Part shown: positions 60,286 to 64,000 of the stretch, one piece after another
Layout: each line of letters begins with the position of its first letter
How positions within the stretch are numbered: position 1 is the stretch's first letter
From: Myoxocephalus aenaeus
Lineage: Eukaryota; Chordata; Actinopteri; Perciformes; Cottidae
Direction of reading: 5' to 3'
DNA length: 64,000 bases
Assembly (NCBI GenBank): GCA_038501785.1
Contig: JBAMJR010000068.1
Location: 888,501 to 952,500 of the forward strand
The notes under the pieces: model-generated
Database searches by the model: none
What the model saw: only the letters and a program-made list of their open reading frames with translations
Told to the model about the DNA's origin: nothing
Made by a program: the position numbers and the translations under genes

Positions 60286-62520
60286 GCGCAGCAGCAGCGG
60301 CTTCCTAGTTCAGCCCGACCCCCCACGACGGACCTCCCTCCACTGGCAGTGTGGCTTGTGGCCCGGCTGAGTGATCTAGGTCAAGCATGCGTGTCCTCAG
60401 GGTTCAATTATGCTCTCTGTTACGATAATGTTGTGTATAATGTCCCATTTCATTTTAAAGTGCTTGAAAGCTCTTTGCGTGTGGACTGCATTTGCTGTGT
60501 CCTGGAATAAAATATGATTATCAGTAATAGATTTAGCGCTCGACAGAAGGCAGGTGGTTTCCAGCGTTAAAGAGTCCGGCGATGGGATTTCACATCATTG
60601 CATGTTAGGCGTCCTCAGGCCATTTGAGTTGAGGTTTCAGCACTTCTTTCACTTTACTTTTCTTTTGCAGAGAGTATGAGTACTGCGAGTCCACTGATGT
60701 GGAACTCTTTAATAGAAAACAGCTGTGCTTAACAACACATTCTTTGTGTTCTGCACTGTCTTCATGAACACACACTTTTTAGCCCAGACGCGGCTAAGAT
60801 TTGGAGTGTTTGCGAGCACACAGCCACAAGGGCACGTCTGAGAGTTTGGTTGGATTGAAAGAGGATGAGGAGGACACACACTCGCATCTGGCGTGTCCAG
60901 ATAGCAGCTGAGTGATGGTTCAGTGCTGGCCTGAGTTTACATTGATGAACCCATCCGAATCCGGCTGCCACAATACAGTCACAACTCAAACTGACGAGGC
61001 TTTTTTTTTTTTTTTTTTAAAGATATGAATTGAGTCGGAGATCAACTCGAATACAGCCACCACACGCAGCCTGCATAGAAACATGGAGCATCAACATTTT
61101 GGATTGAAATCCATATTTCTCATATATATTACAAATTCAAAATGTTTTTGCTGCAGGCTGCATTCAATGTTTTCATGTCAGCAGTGATCAGGTTTCACCG
61201 GAACAAACATGCTGTGCAACTGACTGGAAATCAAAAAAATAAGCCACTTTTTTTTTCAGAGAAATTCCAGGAAATATGCAGGTGATAACCTCCATTTAAA
61301 AAAAAAAAAGCCCTGAGTTGGGCAGAAATAAGACTATGATAAGGAACCAACTGAAGCCCGGCATTTACATAAAATGTAGTTGTAATTCAAACGATAGACT
61401 TACTTTGCAGGCAGGTAAATTTCATTAACCCCCCCAGCCAGAGTCATTTTTGCATAGCGGGGACTTGGTCAGCAGGGACACTGTCACTTTAAATTATGCA
61501 AATTGCCCCTTTACTCTGGTGCAAGTTGTGTCTGAACTTTTGGAGAGAAGCACTCAGATATGCATTTCAGCTTTTGGAGTTTTAGAAATGTTGTCAAACG
61601 CCTGCAGTTCACACAGTTCCTGTCAAAACTCAATTAACAGCTAAATATCTCAACAACAAGCAGCGTGTCTTGGCTGGATTGATTTCGACCGGCAACATAT
61701 TAAAATAGCCAAGAGCTCTTCAGGGAAATGTGCAACTATTATAACCAAGTTTCTGCCTTTTGCATTTGCAGTGGTTTTAATTGATACAACTTATGATACA
61801 TATGCATGAGTGCATTTGTTAAACGGAGACCTTTGGGCGTATGGTAACAACTGTTTTGAATAATTGCAATATCTTATGATATTTCATAAAATGAGGCACA
61901 CTTTTACAGACAAATCATTTGTTGTTGGCACACATTATGTAAACACAAGGTTTCTCCAGCATGAAGGGAAGTCTGTGGCATATAGTTCAGTTCAAACACT
62001 TTTATTTTGTTCGGAACATCTTGACTAAAGTGACTCACATGCATGGGCAGTACATTTTATCTGGGCCGGCTGTGTTGATTGTGGGTTTGGATTTAGTCAT
62101 TGCATAATGTGAAAACCATCAGTTTAAATAATTAGACTTCACTTTACTTGAACTGAACCTGCAGTCTTCACAGTTCAAAACAAACAGGTTACCATGTTTG
62201 ACCACGCCGCATTATTCCTGCGTTAGTAACACAGAGTCTACGACGGCCTTCTTCACGCACTCTTTGCCTTTGAGCAATTGCTTTTGACTTACTTATTTTG
62301 TACACCGTGTACATATTCGCATTTGAAGACATTTCTCATTTCACAAATTTTTTATGAGACCAGCTTGAGCCATTAGCATCATTATCCCATTAGCATGCGG
62401 TGCAAAGCTGCTGGAATAAGTAACACAGCACATTTGTCACTTTAACTGAATTAAATTGGGACGATTAATGTTACAAAGCATCTATGAAATTACCTTTCCT
62501 ACTTTCATTTTTTTGCTGAG

Positions 62521-62521
<1 letters not shown>

Positions 62522-62581
<60 letters not shown>
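62522..62581. repeat. (TG)30 microsatellite in lamc3 intron 1
   Basis: A perfect TG run; the poly-Cys/Val frame over it is an artefact. Confidence 0.95.
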
Positions 62582-62582
<1 letters not shown>

Positions 62583-62869
62583 AGAATTTCTCAGCAAGAA
62601 GCCCGTCTGGAGAATACTGCTCTGAGCCTCCTTTATTTACTGTCCACGATTAGAGGTTGAAATCAGTATTTCTACGGTGTGAAATGTATCATGAATTTTG
62701 GTTTTAATCTCCTCTCTCTCTGTAAATGACAGACACTATAAATACAGTATATTACTAAATAACTCAGAAGTGACTTTCCTGTAACTTGCGACTGGCGGGC
62801 TGCTAACAAGCCGGCAGTCCCACAATAAATAAACCTTTTGAACAATTAATCCGCCATGTAATATTCAAG

Positions 62870-63003
62870 AAATAGTCCTACATTTTGGGAAATAGGCTTA
62901 TTGGTTTTCTAGCTGGATGAGAAGATCACTACCACTCTTGTATTTATCCATTGAACATGAAGCTGAAGCCAGAAGATTGTTGGTTTAGCTTAGCATGAAG
63001 AAT
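62870..63003 (+). repeat. Fish interspersed repeat (TTTTGGGAAATAGGCTTATT type)
   Basis: CTACATTTTGGGAAATAGGC, GATGAGAAGATCACTACCAC, CATGAAGCTGAAGCCAG and TTAGCTTAGCAT occur in the order of a very common percomorph repeat. The same family is present inverted at 41388-41475. Confidence 0.65.
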
Positions 63004-63639
63004 GTCAACATGGAGAATGTATATTTTGTTTGTTTAACATGTTGTCTTCTAGACCACCACCATATGGCAACACACACATAGTGTCAGGTTATCAACCCTC
63101 TTGTGTATTAGAAAGTGAATGAATTAGCGTCTAGGCTTTTTCCCCAAAATGTCAACGATTCCTTAGTCATGAGAGTGGGCACTTGTTAATTAAATAGAAG
63201 TGGGAAATCCATCAGCCTGAGCAGAGTTCATTTTTTATTTTTTCTCAAAGTCATAGTCAATTCATTGTGTAATCAGACAAATGCTGGTTGATAACAACTG
63301 CTTAGACCCTGTGCATGTGAGAAACTAGGAAAACAATGAGGGAGAATCTGCTACCTTGAGGTAGAATAATAATCTGTCCGGGTGGTAATTTTTCCCAATG
63401 CCAGTTTTGATAGACTCCACCCCTCCCTGCGTTGTACAGGATGAGTGAATCTGAATTAGTGGTTGGATGGATGGATATGCATGATTAGTCTAGTCACATC
63501 CAGGGACACATTGTGGATCGAAAAAAGCTAACGGTTGAGTGACTGCTCGTCTAATTGGTAGCAGCATTTTGTTGAATTAAATGCGATGTAAAAAGGTAGG
63601 GCTATTTGGAGATTACCTTTAATCTGTAATAACTATTTT

Positions 63640-63800
63640 TGGCCACTTGCGGTCAGCGAAAACAGGCTGTAAACACAGCTTTCATAGTTAGCTAACAGTT
63701 GCCAATGTACACTTCCAGTAACTGGTGTTTACTGTGTTTTTGGCTCCCTGTCTGGTGAATGTAAATCCAATATTAACTCTCTTTTAGTTTCCCTTTGTTG
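63640..63800. repeat. Candidate interspersed repeat in intron 1
   Basis: TTTTTGGCCACTTGCGGTCA, AAACACAGCTTTCATAGTTA, then GCTAACAGTTGCCAATGTAC reads like a fish repeat I have seen elsewhere, but no ends or second copy are visible in this window. Confidence 0.3.
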
Positions 63801-64000
63801 TTTTTTATCTCCACAATCGCCCCGGGGGAAATATCCGGCTCTTTAGCTAGCTGCTAACGCTACACTATGCTAACTCTGTCTGCTGTTTTAAGTTGCATTC
63901 AGTAGCTTACTAGCTAAAAACGGCTGCCTGCTGTGACCGGAAACAATGTGGGGAAAGTGGTCAGTGTCCTATAACAGTAAAGTTGACAATGGAAAACAAA

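Larger units (their letters stand above)
60286..64000 (+). other. lamc3: lamc3 intron 1 (5' part)
   Basis: No sequence encoding the next LN-domain segment is present on the plus strand, so the intron exceeds 3.7 kb and exon 2 lies outside. It includes a T18-type run at about 60999-61018, an A-rich run near 61299, a (TG)n tract and a fish repeat (listed separately). Remaining sequence is unique and non-coding. Confidence 0.75.

Noticed and set aside
60280..60308. Read-through KSAAAAAS as a true C-terminus
   Set aside because: It lies beyond a consensus GTAAGA donor at the conserved laminin gamma exon boundary.
59886..60326. 146-codon minus-strand frame
   Set aside because: Shadow of the GC-rich lamc3 exon on the opposite strand.

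Overview
The window reads as teleost fish (probably percomorph) nuclear DNA. It is intron- and intergenic-rich. Short foldback DNA transposons, tRNA-derived SINEs, LINE 3' tails and long (TA)n and (TG)n microsatellites are scattered throughout. The only protein-coding sequence I can support is one vertebrate exon with a clean splice donor. I see no bacterial, phage, CRISPR or operon features, and almost all open frames are chance ORFs in AT-rich or simple-repeat DNA.

Gene content: positions 59892-60279 (+) hold the first coding exon of a laminin gamma chain, best matched to laminin gamma-3 (lamc3). It encodes a signal peptide and the first ~100 residues of the laminin N-terminal (LN) domain, and it ends at a GTAAGA donor. 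Intron 1 fills the rest of the window (60280-64000); exon 2 is not present. The ~59 kb upstream looks non-genic. A CpG-rich patch near 58.6-58.7 kb carries a YY1-like site and a donor-like sequence, and could be an upstream promoter or untranslated exon.

Layout: 1-11.4 kb is unique DNA with degenerate fish repeats, two copies of a TA-flanked foldback MITE (called here the ACCGTA family), and a hAT-like element with a second MITE nested inside it. From 11.4 to 20.0 kb lies an ~8.6 kb satellite of ~21/23-bp monomers (core CTTTAACCCTAGAACACTAA). Its right 7.3 kb is made of near-identical ~2.05-kb higher-order blocks plus one 1,187-bp partial block. Each canonical monomer carries, on the minus strand, CTAGGGTTA, which fits the TRF1/TRF2 telomere-binding consensus YTAGGGTTR. 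From 20 to 58 kb is intergenic DNA with four more ACCGTA MITEs, a long version of the nested MITE, two piggyBac-type TTAA-flanked elements (one interrupted by another repeat), SINEs (one interrupted by a hAT MITE), LINE tails, three copies of a foldback element with TATGGAAGC ends, a GA-rich minisatellite and a perfect 44-bp palindrome. From 58 to 64 kb are the lamc3 upstream region, exon 1 and intron 1.

The strongest candidates for something undescribed are the telomere-motif-like satellite with its block structure and inverted boundary, the ACCGTA MITE family (six copies in 40 kb), and the TATGGAAGC foldback family. Family names for repeats come from remembered hallmarks (termini, target duplications, tail sequences), not database searches.
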